40,993 nt of DNA from Bradyrhizobiaceae bacterium (GTDB lineage Bacteria > Pseudomonadota > Alphaproteobacteria > Rhizobiales > Xanthobacteraceae), in the NCBI GenBank assembly GCA_947481635.1, contig CANKHJ010000014.1:1-40993 (forward strand), in the 5' to 3' direction. This document shows, piece by piece, positions 26,186 to 37,165 of the stretch. Numbering within the stretch: position 1 is the stretch's first letter; the number at the start of each line of letters is the position of its first letter. A program made the position numbers and the translations under genes. Under the pieces are notes generated by a model. The model had not been told where the DNA came from, made no database searches, and was given only the letters and a program-made list of their open reading frames with translations.

Positions 26186-26638
26186 TCACAGTACTTCATA
26201 GACGTCGAGCTCGACGGAATTCTTCCGCCGCGCGCCTTTGGCGATGGTGAGGATGCGGTTGAGCCAGTCGATCGACTTGTCCGCAGTCTCGTAGCGCATC
26301 GCGGTGCGGAAATAATACCGCGACGGATCGACCGGCTCGCCGGTCATCAGCCGGGCCAGCACGTCCGGCGGACCGTGGCGCAGCCCCTCGCTCGACACCA
26401 GGATCAGGCCGCCGCTGTCTGTTTCGAGCGTGTAGCGCGCCTCGACATGCGCCGCGCCGTCTCGACGGATGATCTGCCAGTCGGCCCCGCCCGGCAGGAT
26501 GCGGGCGTTGAGCCGCGGGCCGGTGACGGTGCCGCCGAGGATGTTGATGACGCGGCGCACGCCATAGGGGCTTTCGCCGAATTCCAGGATGTCGGCGAGC
26601 AGGCAGTCGATACGAAAAATCGGGGCAGGGGACAGCAT
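26186..26638 (-). CDS. DUF3237 (UPF0311) family protein
   Basis: The 150-residue protein opens with PIFRIDCLLADILEFGESPYGVRR and ends with a region of SRYYFRTAMRYETADKSIDWLNR, the layout of DUF3237. This family folds as a small beta-barrel and often sits in aromatic or hydrocarbon degradation clusters; its activity is not established. ATG 26638 is chosen because it starts the conserved region. It is on the opposite strand to its neighbours: 3 bases from the stop of the decarboxylase-like gene and 82 bases from the CoA-transferase start. Confidence 0.8.
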   Translation of the reverse strand: MLSPAPIFRIDCLLADILEFGESPYGVRRVINILGGTVTGPRLNARILPGGADWQIIRRDGAAHVEARYTLETDSGGLILVSSEGLRHGPPDVLARLMTGEPVDPSRYYFRTAMRYETADKSIDWLNRILTIAKGARRKNSVELDVYEVL

Positions 26639-26720
26639 GATTGACGACCGCTTGGTTTGACCCGGTTGCGTTGCGCCCGTAAATACAAGGCCCGTTGACT
26701 TACCATGTGCTGGCCCGCCG

Positions 26721-27533
26721 ATGTCGCGTTTTCTCTCCCTTGCCGATGCCGTCAGCGAGATCGTGCGTGACGGCGACACCGTCGCGATGGAAGGTTTCAC
26801 CCACCTCATTCCCAGCGTGGCGGGCCACGAAATCATCCGCCAGAAGCGGCGCGACCTGACGCTGATCCGCATGACGCCGGACCTGATCTACGATCAGCTG
26901 GTCGGCATGGGCTGCGCCAAGAAACTCGTCTTTTCCTGGGCCGGCAATCCCGGCGTCGGCTCGCTGCACCGGGTGCGTGATGCGATCGAGAATGGCTGGC
27001 CGGGACCGCTGGCCTACGAAGAGCATTCCCATTCGGCGATGGCCAATGCCTATGAGGCCGGCGCGGCCGGGCTGCCGCTGGCGGTGTTCCGCGGCTATAT
27101 CGGCGCCGACCTGCCCAAGGTGAATCCGAACATCAAGTCGATCGTCTGTCCCTTCACTGGCGAGAAGCTTGCGGCGATTCCGTCGCACCGGCCGGACGTC
27201 GCGGTGATCCACGCGCTGCGTGCCGATCGCGCCGGCAACGTGATGCTGGAAGGCATCCTCGGCGTGCAGAAGGAAGCCGTGCTGGCGTCGAAGCGCTCGA
27301 TCGTCACCGTCGAGGAGATCGTCGAGGATTTCGGGCCGCGCAATCTCAACGCGGTGATCCTGCCGAGTTGGACCGTGACCGCGGTGGTGCATGCGCCGCG
27401 CGGTGCCTACCCGTCCTATGCGCAGGGCTATTACAAGCGCGAGAATTCCTTCTACATCCAATGGGACAAGATCGCGCGTGAGCGCGACACGTTCCTCGCC
27501 TGGATGAAGACCAACGTGCTAGAGGCCGCGTGA
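26721..27533 (+). CDS. CoA-transferase subunit A (CatI/GctA-like)
   Basis: The 270-residue protein is a family I CoA-transferase alpha subunit of the larger glutaconate/CatI type: SRFLSLADAVSEIVRDGDTV, AMEGFTHLIPSVAGHEIIR, DVAVIHALRADRAGN and APRGAYPSYAQGYY. It overlaps the beta subunit gene by one base (TGATG), and a 3-oxoadipyl-CoA-type thiolase follows. The order A, B, thiolase equals catIJF of chloroaromatic degraders, so 3-oxoadipate activation is the leading guess. IpdAB-type ring hydrolases are related and remain an alternative. Confidence 0.88.
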   Translation: MSRFLSLADAVSEIVRDGDTVAMEGFTHLIPSVAGHEIIRQKRRDLTLIRMTPDLIYDQLVGMGCAKKLVFSWAGNPGVGSLHRVRDAIENGWPGPLAYEEHSHSAMANAYEAGAAGLPLAVFRGYIGADLPKVNPNIKSIVCPFTGEKLAAIPSHRPDVAVIHALRADRAGNVMLEGILGVQKEAVLASKRSIVTVEEIVEDFGPRNLNAVILPSWTVTAVVHAPRGAYPSYAQGYYKRENSFYIQWDKIARERDTFLAWMKTNVLEAA

Positions 27534-28301
27534 TGGTCGATTACACCTCCAACGAAATGATGACCATTGCTGCCGCCCGCGCGCTGCGCAATGAGGACGT
27601 CTGCTTCGTCGGCATCGGTGCGCCCTCCGCGGCGTCGAATCTTGCGCGGCTGACGCATGCGCCGGACATCACCTTGATTTATGAATCGGGCACCATCGGC
27701 ACCAAGCCGAACGTGCTGCCGCTCTCGATCGGCGACGGCGAACTCTGCGAGACCGCGCTGACCACGGTGAGCGTGCCGGAGATGTTCCGCTACTGGCTCC
27801 AAGGCGGCCGTGTAACCGTCGGCTTCCTCGGCGGCGCGCAGATCGACCGCTATGCCAATCTCAACACCACGGTGGTTGGTCCCTACGACAAACCGAAGGT
27901 GCGGCTGCCGGGCGGCGGCGGCGCGCCTGAGATCGCGACCTCCTGCGGCGAGATCTTCATCATCATGGCGCAAGGCAAGCGCAGCTTTGTCGACAAGATC
28001 GACTTCGTCACGTCGCTCGGCCACGGCGAGGGTGGGGATCATCGCAGCCGGCTTGGCGTGAAGACCAAAGGGCCGACGCGGCTAATCACGGACCTCTGCA
28101 TCTTCTCGCCCGATCCGCAGAGCAAGGAGATGATTGTGGTCTCGATTCATCCCGGCGTGACGCGCGAGCAGATCGCCGAGGCGACCGGATGGCCGGTGAA
28201 ATTTGCGGCCAGCGTCGAGGAGACGGCGGCTCCGACCGCGAACGAACTCGGCGTGCTGCGCGACCTGCATGCACGCACCAAGCAGGCGCAAGGAGCCTCC
28301 A

Positions 28302-28309
<8 letters not shown>
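27533..28309 (+). CDS. CoA-transferase subunit B (CatJ/GctB-like)
   Basis: This 258-residue beta subunit carries the likely catalytic glutamate, Glu51, in the ITLIYESGTIGTKP motif, close to the known Glu of glutaconate CoA-transferase. Its presence favours true CoA transfer over the IpdB-type hydrolase role. Other family motifs are VCFVGIGAPSAASNLARL and GRVTVGFLGGAQIDRYANLN. ATG 27533 overlaps the stop of subunit A, and its own end overlaps the thiolase start by 8 bases, so the three genes are translationally coupled. Confidence 0.9.
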
Positions 28310-29504
<1,195 letters not shown>

Positions 29505-29532
29505 AGCGAACCGACAGCAGGAGACGACCGCC

Positions 29533-30408
29533 GTGGCAATGAGCGCAGGCTACATCCCGTTCCACCCGAATCCCTCGAAGCCCAAATATAAGCCGCCGGC
29601 GGGCGCGGTGGACGCGCATTGCCACGTGTTCGGGCCGGAGGCCAAATTCCCCTACGCGCCGGAGCGCAAATACACCCCGTGCGACGCGCCGAAGGAGAAG
29701 CTGATCGAGATCCGCGACTTCCTCGGCTTCGACAAGAACGTGATCGTCCAGGCGAGCTGCCATTCCAAGGACAATCGCGCGATGGTCGACGCGCTCCAGA
29801 CCTCGAATAACCGCGCCAAGGGCGTCGCCTTTGTCGGCGAGGAAGTCACCGCCGATGAACTCAAGTGGATGGACGAAGCCGGCGTGAAGGGCGTGCGCTT
29901 CAATTTCGTGAAGCGCCTGGTCGATTCCACGCCGCGTGACGTGCTGGAGCGCATCGTCAAGAAGATTGCGCCGCTCGGCTGGCACATCGTGATCTATTTC
30001 GAGATGCAGGACCTCCCCGACAACGAGGAATTCTTCAAGTCGATCCCGACGCCGGTGATCGTCGACCACATGGGCACGCCCGACGTGACCAAGGGCGTGC
30101 ACCACTCGGAGAACCAGCGCTTTCTCGACTTGATGGCCGCCCGCGACAATTTCTGGGTCAAGACCAGTGGGCCGGAGCGGCTGACCAAGGCCGGGTCGCC
30201 GTTCGACGACGCGCTGCCCTTCGCCAAGACCCTGGTCGAGAACTTCCCCGACCGGGTGCTGTGGGGCACCGATTGGCCGCATCCGAACATGAAGAAAGAG
30301 GCGCCGGACGACGGCGTGCTGGTCGACCGCATCCCACTGATCGCGCCCACCGCCGAGTTGCAGCGCAAGCTGCTGATCGACAACCCGATGCGGCTATATT
30401 GGCCGTAG
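29533..30408 (+). CDS. ligI: 2-pyrone-4,6-dicarboxylate hydrolase (lactonase)
   Basis: LigI opens 2-pyrone-4,6-dicarboxylate to 4-oxalomesaconate in protocatechuate 4,5-cleavage. It is an amidohydrolase-superfamily enzyme of 291 residues with HxH in DAHCHVFGP (His29, His31), a lid region HSKDNRAMVDAL and the catalytic Asp247 in LWGTDWPHPN. These positions nearly equal those of Sphingobium LigI. The GTG at 29533 is preferred over ATG 29539 because AGGAGA lies 9 bases upstream of it. It precedes ligA by 127 bases, which hold an inverted repeat. Confidence 0.92.
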   Translation: MAMSAGYIPFHPNPSKPKYKPPAGAVDAHCHVFGPEAKFPYAPERKYTPCDAPKEKLIEIRDFLGFDKNVIVQASCHSKDNRAMVDALQTSNNRAKGVAFVGEEVTADELKWMDEAGVKGVRFNFVKRLVDSTPRDVLERIVKKIAPLGWHIVIYFEMQDLPDNEEFFKSIPTPVIVDHMGTPDVTKGVHHSENQRFLDLMAARDNFWVKTSGPERLTKAGSPFDDALPFAKTLVENFPDRVLWGTDWPHPNMKKEAPDDGVLVDRIPLIAPTAELQRKLLIDNPMRLYWP

Positions 30409-30433
30409 CGCCGGCCCCTTAGAAACGCTCGAA

Positions 30434-30471
30434 ATCGGGCGCCTTCGTTGCAATCGGGGCGCGCGCCCGAT
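30434..30471. promoter_or_regulatory. Inverted repeat between ligI and ligA
   Basis: ATCGGGCGC (30434-30442) and GCGCCCGAT (30463-30471) are perfect 9-bp arms with a 20-base spacer. It could be an operator or an mRNA hairpin that sets ligAB levels apart from the upstream genes. No T tract follows, so it is not a clear terminator. Confidence 0.4.
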
Positions 30472-30535
30472 ATGACGGGACATCGATTTTCCGGCGGCGG
30501 GAAGCCTCTCGCGCCGGGGTGAGTGGAGGCCAGAC

Positions 30536-31111
30536 ATGGCTCGCAGAGAGCAGGCTTACGACGACATTCCCGGGACCTTCGTGTTCGATGCCGAGCGCGC
30601 TCGCGAAGGCTATCCGATCAATACATTCTGCATGTCGCTGATGAAGGACGAGAACCGCAAGGCCTTCAAGGCGGACGAGGCGGGATACATCAAGCAATTT
30701 CACATGACGCCCGATCAGGAGAAAGCGATCCTGACGCGCGACTACAACCGGATGCTCGAGCTCGGCGCCAACATCTATTTCACCGCCAAGCTCGGTGCGA
30801 CCGACGGTCACTCGTTTCAGCATCTCGCCGCGGTGATGACCGGCAATACCCAGCAGGCCTATGCCGACATGATGCTGGCCGGCGGCCGCAACGTCGACAA
30901 GAACCGCAGCACCACCGGCATGAATACGCCGGTCAGCCTGAGCGACGACGTGTTTGCTGCCGGTGCGGCCAAGCCGAAGGCCAAGGCCAAGCCGGCTGCA
31001 AAGGCCAAGGTGGCAAAGGCCGGCGCTGCGAAGGCCAAGTCGAAGACGAAAGCCAAAGCTTCCGCGAAGAAGTCCTCGCCGAAGTCGAAATCCTCGAAGA
31101 AGCGGAAGTAG
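30536..31111 (+). CDS. ligA: Protocatechuate 4,5-dioxygenase alpha subunit with lysine-rich tail
   Basis: LigA is the small subunit of the extradiol dioxygenase that opens protocatechuate to 4-carboxy-2-hydroxymuconate-6-semialdehyde. Residues 1-140 match the family: DIPGTFVFDAERAREGYPIN, TFCMSLMKDENRKAFKADE and LTRDYNRMLELGANIYFTAK. The protein is 191 residues instead of the usual ~140. The extra part, 146-191 (bases 30971-31108), has 19 Lys and one Arg among 46 residues, no acidic residue, and KAKAK-type runs like histone H1. The reading frame stays open across this region, and ligB follows after 3 bases. Confidence 0.93.
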   Translation: MARREQAYDDIPGTFVFDAERAREGYPINTFCMSLMKDENRKAFKADEAGYIKQFHMTPDQEKAILTRDYNRMLELGANIYFTAKLGATDGHSFQHLAAVMTGNTQQAYADMMLAGGRNVDKNRSTTGMNTPVSLSDDVFAAGAAKPKAKAKPAAKAKVAKAGAAKAKSKTKAKASAKKSSPKSKSSKKRK

Positions 31112-31114
31112 CCC

Positions 31115-32107
31115 GTGGCCAAAATCATTGCAGGCGTCGGATCGTCCCATGTGCCCGCCATCGGCGCGGCCATCGACAACAACCGCACCGAGGAGCCGTA
31201 TTGGAAGCGCGTATTCTCGGGCTTCGAGAAGTCGAAGGAATGGTTCACCAAGACCAAGCCGGACGTTGCGATCATCGTCTATAACGATCACGCGTCGGCC
31301 TTCTCCACCGATCTGATCCCGACCTTCGCGCTCGGCGCGGCGACTGAATTCCCGCCCGCCGATGAAGGCTGGGGCCCGCGTCCGGTGCCGGTGGTGCAAG
31401 GCCATCCGCAGCTTGCCTCGCACATCGCGCAATCGGTCATCCTCGACGAGTTCGACCTCACCGTCTGCAACAAGATGGAAGTCGATCACGGCATGACGGT
31501 GCCGATGAACCTCGTGATGGGGAAGAAGAACCCCGACGAGCATTGGCCGTGCCCGGTGATCCCGCTCGCGGTCAACGTCGTGATGTTCCCGCCGCCCACC
31601 GGCCATCGCTGTCTGATGCTCGGCAAGGCCATCAGAAGGGCCGTCGAGTCCTATCCGGAAGACCTGCGCGTCGTGATCTTCGGCACCGGCGGTCTGTCGC
31701 ACCAGATCAGCGGCCCGCGCGCCGGCCTGATCAACAGCAAGTGGGACAAGAACTTCCTCGACAACCTGACCAAGGACCCGGTCAAGCTCTCGAAGATCCC
31801 GCACATCGACTACATGCGTGAAGCCGGCGCCGAAGGCATCGAGATGGTCATGTGGCTGATCATGCGCGGCGCGCTCGGGGACAACGTGGAAGAGGTCTAC
31901 CGCTTCTACACCGTGCCGGCGTCGAACACCGCCGTCGGCCACATCATCATGGAAACGCGCGACAAGCCCAAACCTTCGGCTCGTAAGTCGTCGGCGCGCA
32001 AGAAGCCCGCCGCAAGCAAGCGCGCCGTCGTCGCGAAGAGCAAGGCAAAGGCCAAGCCACGCCGCGCCGCTGCGGCCGCGAAGAAGGTCGATCGCGTCCG
32101 GAGCTGA
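31115..32107 (+). CDS. ligB: Protocatechuate 4,5-dioxygenase beta subunit with basic tail
   Basis: LigB is the catalytic, Fe(II)-binding subunit. Iron ligands are His12 (GSSHVPAIG), His59 (YNDHAS) and a Glu in EAGAEGIEMVMW (240 or 243); the catalytic base is His196 in GTGGLSHQISG. The catalytic domain ends near residue 280. Residues 284-330 (bases 31964-32104) hold 19 Lys/Arg among 47 residues with one Asp, an unusual extension that mirrors the LigA tail. Translation starts at GTG 31115, three bases after the ligA stop. Confidence 0.95.
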   Translation: MAKIIAGVGSSHVPAIGAAIDNNRTEEPYWKRVFSGFEKSKEWFTKTKPDVAIIVYNDHASAFSTDLIPTFALGAATEFPPADEGWGPRPVPVVQGHPQLASHIAQSVILDEFDLTVCNKMEVDHGMTVPMNLVMGKKNPDEHWPCPVIPLAVNVVMFPPPTGHRCLMLGKAIRRAVESYPEDLRVVIFGTGGLSHQISGPRAGLINSKWDKNFLDNLTKDPVKLSKIPHIDYMREAGAEGIEMVMWLIMRGALGDNVEEVYRFYTVPASNTAVGHIIMETRDKPKPSARKSSARKKPAASKRAVVAKSKAKAKPRRAAAAAKKVDRVRS

Positions 32108-32115
32108 TACTCTCG

Positions 32116-32217
32116 GTCATTCCGGGGCGCGCGTCAGCGCGAACCCGGAATCCAGACGCGGAAACGGTGAACAAGTTGCTGGATTCCGGGTTCTCGCTGC
32201 GCGAGCCCCGGAATGAC
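32116..32217. repeat. Palindromic repeat between ligB and ligC
   Basis: It runs from GTCATTCCGGGGCGCGCG to CCCCGGAATGAC, with inner arms ACCCGGAATCCAG and CTGGATTCCGGGT. It closely resembles the 12363 element and again lies between genes of one pathway, so ligC may be expressed at another level than ligAB. Confidence 0.8.
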
Positions 32218-32242
32218 GGCTCTAAATCCGAAGAGGAACCCC

Positions 32243-33199
32243 ATGAAAATCTGTGTCGCCGGCCAAGGCGCCTTTGGCCAGAAGCATCTCGACGCGCTGA
32301 AGCGCATCGACGGTGTCGAAGTCACGTCGCTCGTCGGCGGCAATCAGGACTCCACCGCCGAGGTCGCCAAGAAATACGGCATCCCGCATTTCACCGGTGA
32401 TCTTGCCGAAGGCATCAAACGCGCCGACGCGGTGATCCTCACCACGCCGACCAAGATGCATTTCCGCCAGGGCGAGCAGGTGATGCGCGCCGGCAAGCAT
32501 GTGCTGGTGGAAATCCCGGTGACCGATAGCGTGGAGGATGCCGAGGCGCTGGCGAAGATCGCCCGCGAAACCGGCGTCGTCGCGATGGGCGGCCATGTGC
32601 GCCGCTTCAACCCGAGCCATCAATACGTGCACAAGAAGATCAAGGCCGGCGAATTCAACATCCAGCAGATGGACGTGCAGACCTATTTCTTCCGCCGCAA
32701 GAACATGAACGCCGCCGGCAATCCGCGCAGCTGGACCGACCATCTGCTGTGGCACCACGCCGCGCACACCATCGATCTGTTCCAGTATCAGACCGGCCAG
32801 AGCATCTCGGAATGCTCCGCGGTGCAGGGGCCGATCCATCCACAACTCGGCATCGCGATGGACATGGGCATCGTCGCCAAAGTGCCGTCGGGCGCGATCC
32901 TCACGCTGTCGCTGTCGTTCAACAACGACGCGCCGCAGGGCTCTTTCTTCCGCTACATGGGCGATACCGCGACCTACAAGGCCTATTACGACGACTTGTC
33001 CGACGGCAAGGACAACAAGATCGACGTCTCCAAGGTCGACGTCTCGATGGACGGCATCGAGCTCGAAGACCGCGAGTTCATCAAGGCGATCCAGGAGAAG
33101 CGCAAGCCGAACGGCAGCCTGGAGGAACTCCTGCCCTGCATGCATGTGCTCGGCAGGCTGGAGCAGATCATCGATCCGCAACGCAAGGCGCACGCGTAG
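32243..33199 (+). CDS. ligC: 4-carboxy-2-hydroxymuconate-6-semialdehyde dehydrogenase
   Basis: LigC oxidises the LigAB ring-cleavage product to 2-pyrone-4,6-dicarboxylate, the LigI substrate. It is a Gfo/Idh/MocA-type oxidoreductase of 318 residues, with the cofactor motif CVAGQGAFGQKH (4-15) and the stretch HVLVEIPVTDSVEDAEAL. Where most of this superfamily has EKP, it has EIP. The segment RSWTDHLLWHHAAHTIDLFQ fits the active-site region of LigC. ATG 32243 follows AAGAGGA. The gene ends before a strong terminator. Confidence 0.92.
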   Translation: MKICVAGQGAFGQKHLDALKRIDGVEVTSLVGGNQDSTAEVAKKYGIPHFTGDLAEGIKRADAVILTTPTKMHFRQGEQVMRAGKHVLVEIPVTDSVEDAEALAKIARETGVVAMGGHVRRFNPSHQYVHKKIKAGEFNIQQMDVQTYFFRRKNMNAAGNPRSWTDHLLWHHAAHTIDLFQYQTGQSISECSAVQGPIHPQLGIAMDMGIVAKVPSGAILTLSLSFNNDAPQGSFFRYMGDTATYKAYYDDLSDGKDNKIDVSKVDVSMDGIELEDREFIKAIQEKRKPNGSLEELLPCMHVLGRLEQIIDPQRKAHA

Positions 33200-33222
33200 T
33201 CGAGGGCTGCCTCACCCCAATA

Positions 33223-33250
33223 AAAATGCCCGGCGCGAGCCGGGCATTTT
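33223..33250. terminator. Bidirectional intrinsic terminator between ligC and Bug receptor gene
   Basis: AAAATGCCCGGC and GCCGGGCATTTT form a perfect 12-bp stem with loop GCGA. A/T runs flank both sides, so it can stop transcription from ligC and from the convergent receptor gene. A second hairpin (33257-33285, around CCCCGCCTTCGCGGGG) lies beside it. Confidence 0.88.
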
Positions 33251-33288
33251 GCTTTCTGTGTGCCCCCCGCCTTCGCGGGGACACGCGA

Positions 33289-34260
33289 TCACTCCCCCTT
33301 GAACCCGCTCTCCTTCACCGGATCGGCCCAGAGCTTGTATTCGGCCGCCTGCCAGTCGGTCAGCTCCTTGGCGGTTGAACCGGACGGCTGCAGCCCCATC
33401 TGCGTGAGCTTCGCGGCGACATCCGGCTCCTTGATCGCCTTGACCAGCGCGGCGTTAAGGCGCTCGACGCTGCCTGCCGGCGCACCTGCCTTGATGTGCA
33501 CGTCGAAGCCCACGTCGAAGGAGATATCGATGCCCTGCTCCTTGAGCGTCGCAACGTCGGGAAGCTGCGGCGAGCGCTTCGATCCGGCGATCGCGATCAC
33601 CTTCATCTTCCCCTCTTTGTGGAAGTTCGGCAGGTCGGAGAACGCGGTGCTCACCAGTGGAATATGGCCGCCCATCAGGTCAGTGAGCGCGGGCGCGCCG
33701 CCGCGATAGGGCAGGTGGGTCATTGGCACGCCGATCGCCTTTGCCAGCATGATGCCGGTGAAATGCGACGAGGTGCCCGCGCCCGGCGATCCGTAAGACG
33801 CCTTGCCCGGGTTGGCTTTGAGCCAGGTCACGAATTCCTTGACGTTGCTCGCCCCGGTATGCAGGCCGGTGGCGAGGCCGACCTGGAACGCGACCACGCG
33901 CGTCACCGGCAAGGCGTCCTTGAACGGATCGAAGCCGGTCTGGTCGCCATAGATGTGCGGGATGATCGAGTAGAGCGCGCTCGACGCGATCAGCAGTGTG
34001 CGACCGTCGGCCGGCGCCTTCTGCAATTCCTGCATGCCGATGCGCTGACCGGCACCGGGCCGGTTCTCGACGACGACGGTCTCGCCGAGCGCGTCGCGCA
34101 GCTTCTCCGCCAGCAAGCGCGCGATCGTGTCGGTGGACGCTCCAGCCGGCACCGGTACGATAAGGCGCATGGGCGAGCCGCCACCTTGCGCGGCGGCCGG
34201 CGTGGCCGCGACAACCACAACGGCGGCTGCGGCCGCAAGCATCGAAATGATGTGACGCAT
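33289..34260 (-). CDS. Bug/TctC family periplasmic solute-binding protein, copy a
   Basis: The receptor has 323 residues with a signal peptide (MRHIISMLAAAAAVVVVAAT, cut near AAAQ). Typical Bug motifs are RLIVPVPAGASTDTIARLLA, VVVENRPGAGQRIGMQEL and ASYGSPGAGTSSHFTGIMLA. It is a clear paralog of copy b, 65 bases upstream on the same strand, sharing HIYGD, YRGGAPALTDLMGGHIPL and the ending SGFKGE. No TctA/TctB genes are present, so it must use membrane subunits encoded elsewhere. The ligand is probably an aromatic or other carboxylic acid. Confidence 0.92.
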   Translation of the reverse strand: MRHIISMLAAAAAVVVVAATPAAAQGGGSPMRLIVPVPAGASTDTIARLLAEKLRDALGETVVVENRPGAGQRIGMQELQKAPADGRTLLIASSALYSIIPHIYGDQTGFDPFKDALPVTRVVAFQVGLATGLHTGASNVKEFVTWLKANPGKASYGSPGAGTSSHFTGIMLAKAIGVPMTHLPYRGGAPALTDLMGGHIPLVSTAFSDLPNFHKEGKMKVIAIAGSKRSPQLPDVATLKEQGIDISFDVGFDVHIKAGAPAGSVERLNAALVKAIKEPDVAAKLTQMGLQPSGSTAKELTDWQAAEYKLWADPVKESGFKGE

Positions 34261-34325
34261 TGTATCCTCCTCGTCGTCAAGCGGCGTTACTCGCCCTTGA
34301 TCTCTCTTGAATTCATACGACCGGC

Positions 34326-35291
34326 TTACTCGCCGGTGAATCCACTTTGCTTCACCGGAGCACGCCAGAGTTTGATTTCCTCGACCTGCTTCGCGGCAAG
34401 CTCATCCGGCGTCGAGCCGGAAACTTCGAGGCCCATTCCCTCCAACCGCTTGCGCGTATCGGGATGGGCCAGCGCCTCGCGCACGGCGGCGCCCAGCTTG
34501 GCGACGACGTCGTCCGGCGTGCCCGCCAGCGCGTGCATGTCGAATGAGGATTCGAACGCGATGTCGATGCCCTGCTCGCGCAAGGTCGGCACTTCCGGCG
34601 CCGCGGGCGAGCGCTTCGGCCCGGCGGCCCCGATGATCGTGATCTTGCCCTCGCGATGATAGGACGGCAGGTCGGAGAGTGCGGTCGACAGCAGCGGAAT
34701 ATGGCCGCCCATCAGGTCCGTGATCGCCGGTGCGCCGCCCTTATACGGAATATGGGTCAACGGGATGCCGATCGCACTCGACAACATCAGGCCGGCGAAG
34801 TGCGATGTGGTGCCGGCACCGGGTGACGCGAACGAAGCGTCGTTCGGGTTAGCCTTCACCCAGTTCACGAACTCGGCGATGTTTTTTGTCTTGGTCTTCG
34901 GTCCGGTCGCGATCCCGACCTGAAAAATAACCAGCCGCGACACCGGCCTGAATTCCTCCGGCTTGTAGTCGAGCCGATCGCCATAGATGTGCGGCACGAT
35001 CGAGAATGCTGCATTCGAGCCGACCAGCAGCGTTCGTCCATCCGCCGGCGATCGCTTCAGTTCCGCGATCGCCATGCGCGAGGCCGGCCCAAGCCGGTTC
35101 TCGACGATCACTGTCTCCTTGAGGATTTCACGCAGCCGCTCGGCAACCGAGCGTGCCACCGTGTCGGTGGTGGCTCCGGGTGCGACGCCGACGATCAGCC
35201 GGAGCGGCGCCGAGGATTGTCCGAAAGACGGAACCGACCACAGCGCCACGGCCGCAACAATGGCCAATGTCGCTTTGTGAGGGATGCGCAT
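34326..35291 (-). CDS. Bug/TctC family periplasmic solute-binding protein, copy b
   Basis: The 321-residue receptor has a signal peptide (MRIPHKATLAIVAAVALWSV, cut near SFGQ). LRLIVGVAPGATTDTVARSV, ETVIVENRLGPASRMAIAEL and YKGGAPAITDLMGGHIPL are Bug motifs. In the middle of the second motif it has RLGPASR where copy a has RPGAGQR, so the ligand pocket may differ. ATG 35291 follows GGGAGGA. It is read before copy a, and both lie downstream of ligM on the same strand beyond a terminator. Confidence 0.92.
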   Translation of the reverse strand: MRIPHKATLAIVAAVALWSVPSFGQSSAPLRLIVGVAPGATTDTVARSVAERLREILKETVIVENRLGPASRMAIAELKRSPADGRTLLVGSNAAFSIVPHIYGDRLDYKPEEFRPVSRLVIFQVGIATGPKTKTKNIAEFVNWVKANPNDASFASPGAGTTSHFAGLMLSSAIGIPLTHIPYKGGAPAITDLMGGHIPLLSTALSDLPSYHREGKITIIGAAGPKRSPAAPEVPTLREQGIDIAFESSFDMHALAGTPDDVVAKLGAAVREALAHPDTRKRLEGMGLEVSGSTPDELAAKQVEEIKLWRAPVKQSGFTGE

Positions 35292-35382
35292 CGATGGGTC
35301 CTCCCGGCTTGTTCTACTGTCACGCTTTGCCGCCAGCATTTCACAGGCGAAACGGCAAAACCAGTAGCGCGATATCTTGGGC

Positions 35383-35400
35383 GCGCCCCGGAATGACGGC
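35383..35400. repeat. Half palindromic repeat upstream of receptor copy b
   Basis: GCGCCCCGGAATGACGGC is the right arm of the repeat family with no left arm. It lies between the receptor gene and the ligM terminator. A full copy ends the same way at 32217. Confidence 0.5.
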
Positions 35401-35413
35401 GGAACTTCAAATG

Positions 35414-35444
35414 AAAAAGCCCCCGTGCCGGAGCACGGGGGCTT
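35414..35444 (-). terminator. Intrinsic terminator of ligM
   Basis: AAGCCCCCGTGC (35417-35428) and GCACGGGGGCTT (35433-35444) form a perfect 12-bp stem with loop CGGA. On the minus strand the stem is followed by TTT and then CATT. It lies 28 bases after the ligM stop and separates it from the receptor genes. Confidence 0.88.
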
Positions 35445-35471
35445 CTGTTCACATCACGGATGCGGAGACGA

Positions 35472-36954
<1,483 letters not shown>

Positions 36955-37026
36955 AAGGGCGCGGAAATTGGCTCGAAACGCCGTGATCCCTTGCAGCGAG
37001 CCGGGCAACAATCGCAGCGGCAATAT

Positions 37027-37063
37027 CGTGTCCCGGAGGTTTTTTCAATCGGCACGGGACGCG
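37027..37063. promoter_or_regulatory. Second inverted repeat upstream of the MetE-like genes
   Basis: CGTGTCCCG (37027-37035) and CGGGACGCG (37055-37063) pair at 8 of 9 positions across a spacer that includes a run of six T. It lies about 100 bases before the first MetE-like start and could be a leader hairpin or operator. No known riboswitch motif is visible in this region. Confidence 0.3.
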
Positions 37064-37165
37064 CAAAGGGAGGGCCTGCGGTGGGCAGCGCGATCTTGCA
37101 TCGAAGGGTTTCAGGCCCTATTGGCGGGCAGTCGCCAGCAGTGACGGCGTGCAGGGAGTGAAACC

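Noticed and set aside
34287-34325. Short in-frame stretch after the stop of receptor copy b that ends in a KGE-like terminus, suggesting a third receptor remnant
   Set aside because: Only a few residues resemble the receptor ends; too short to separate from chance.
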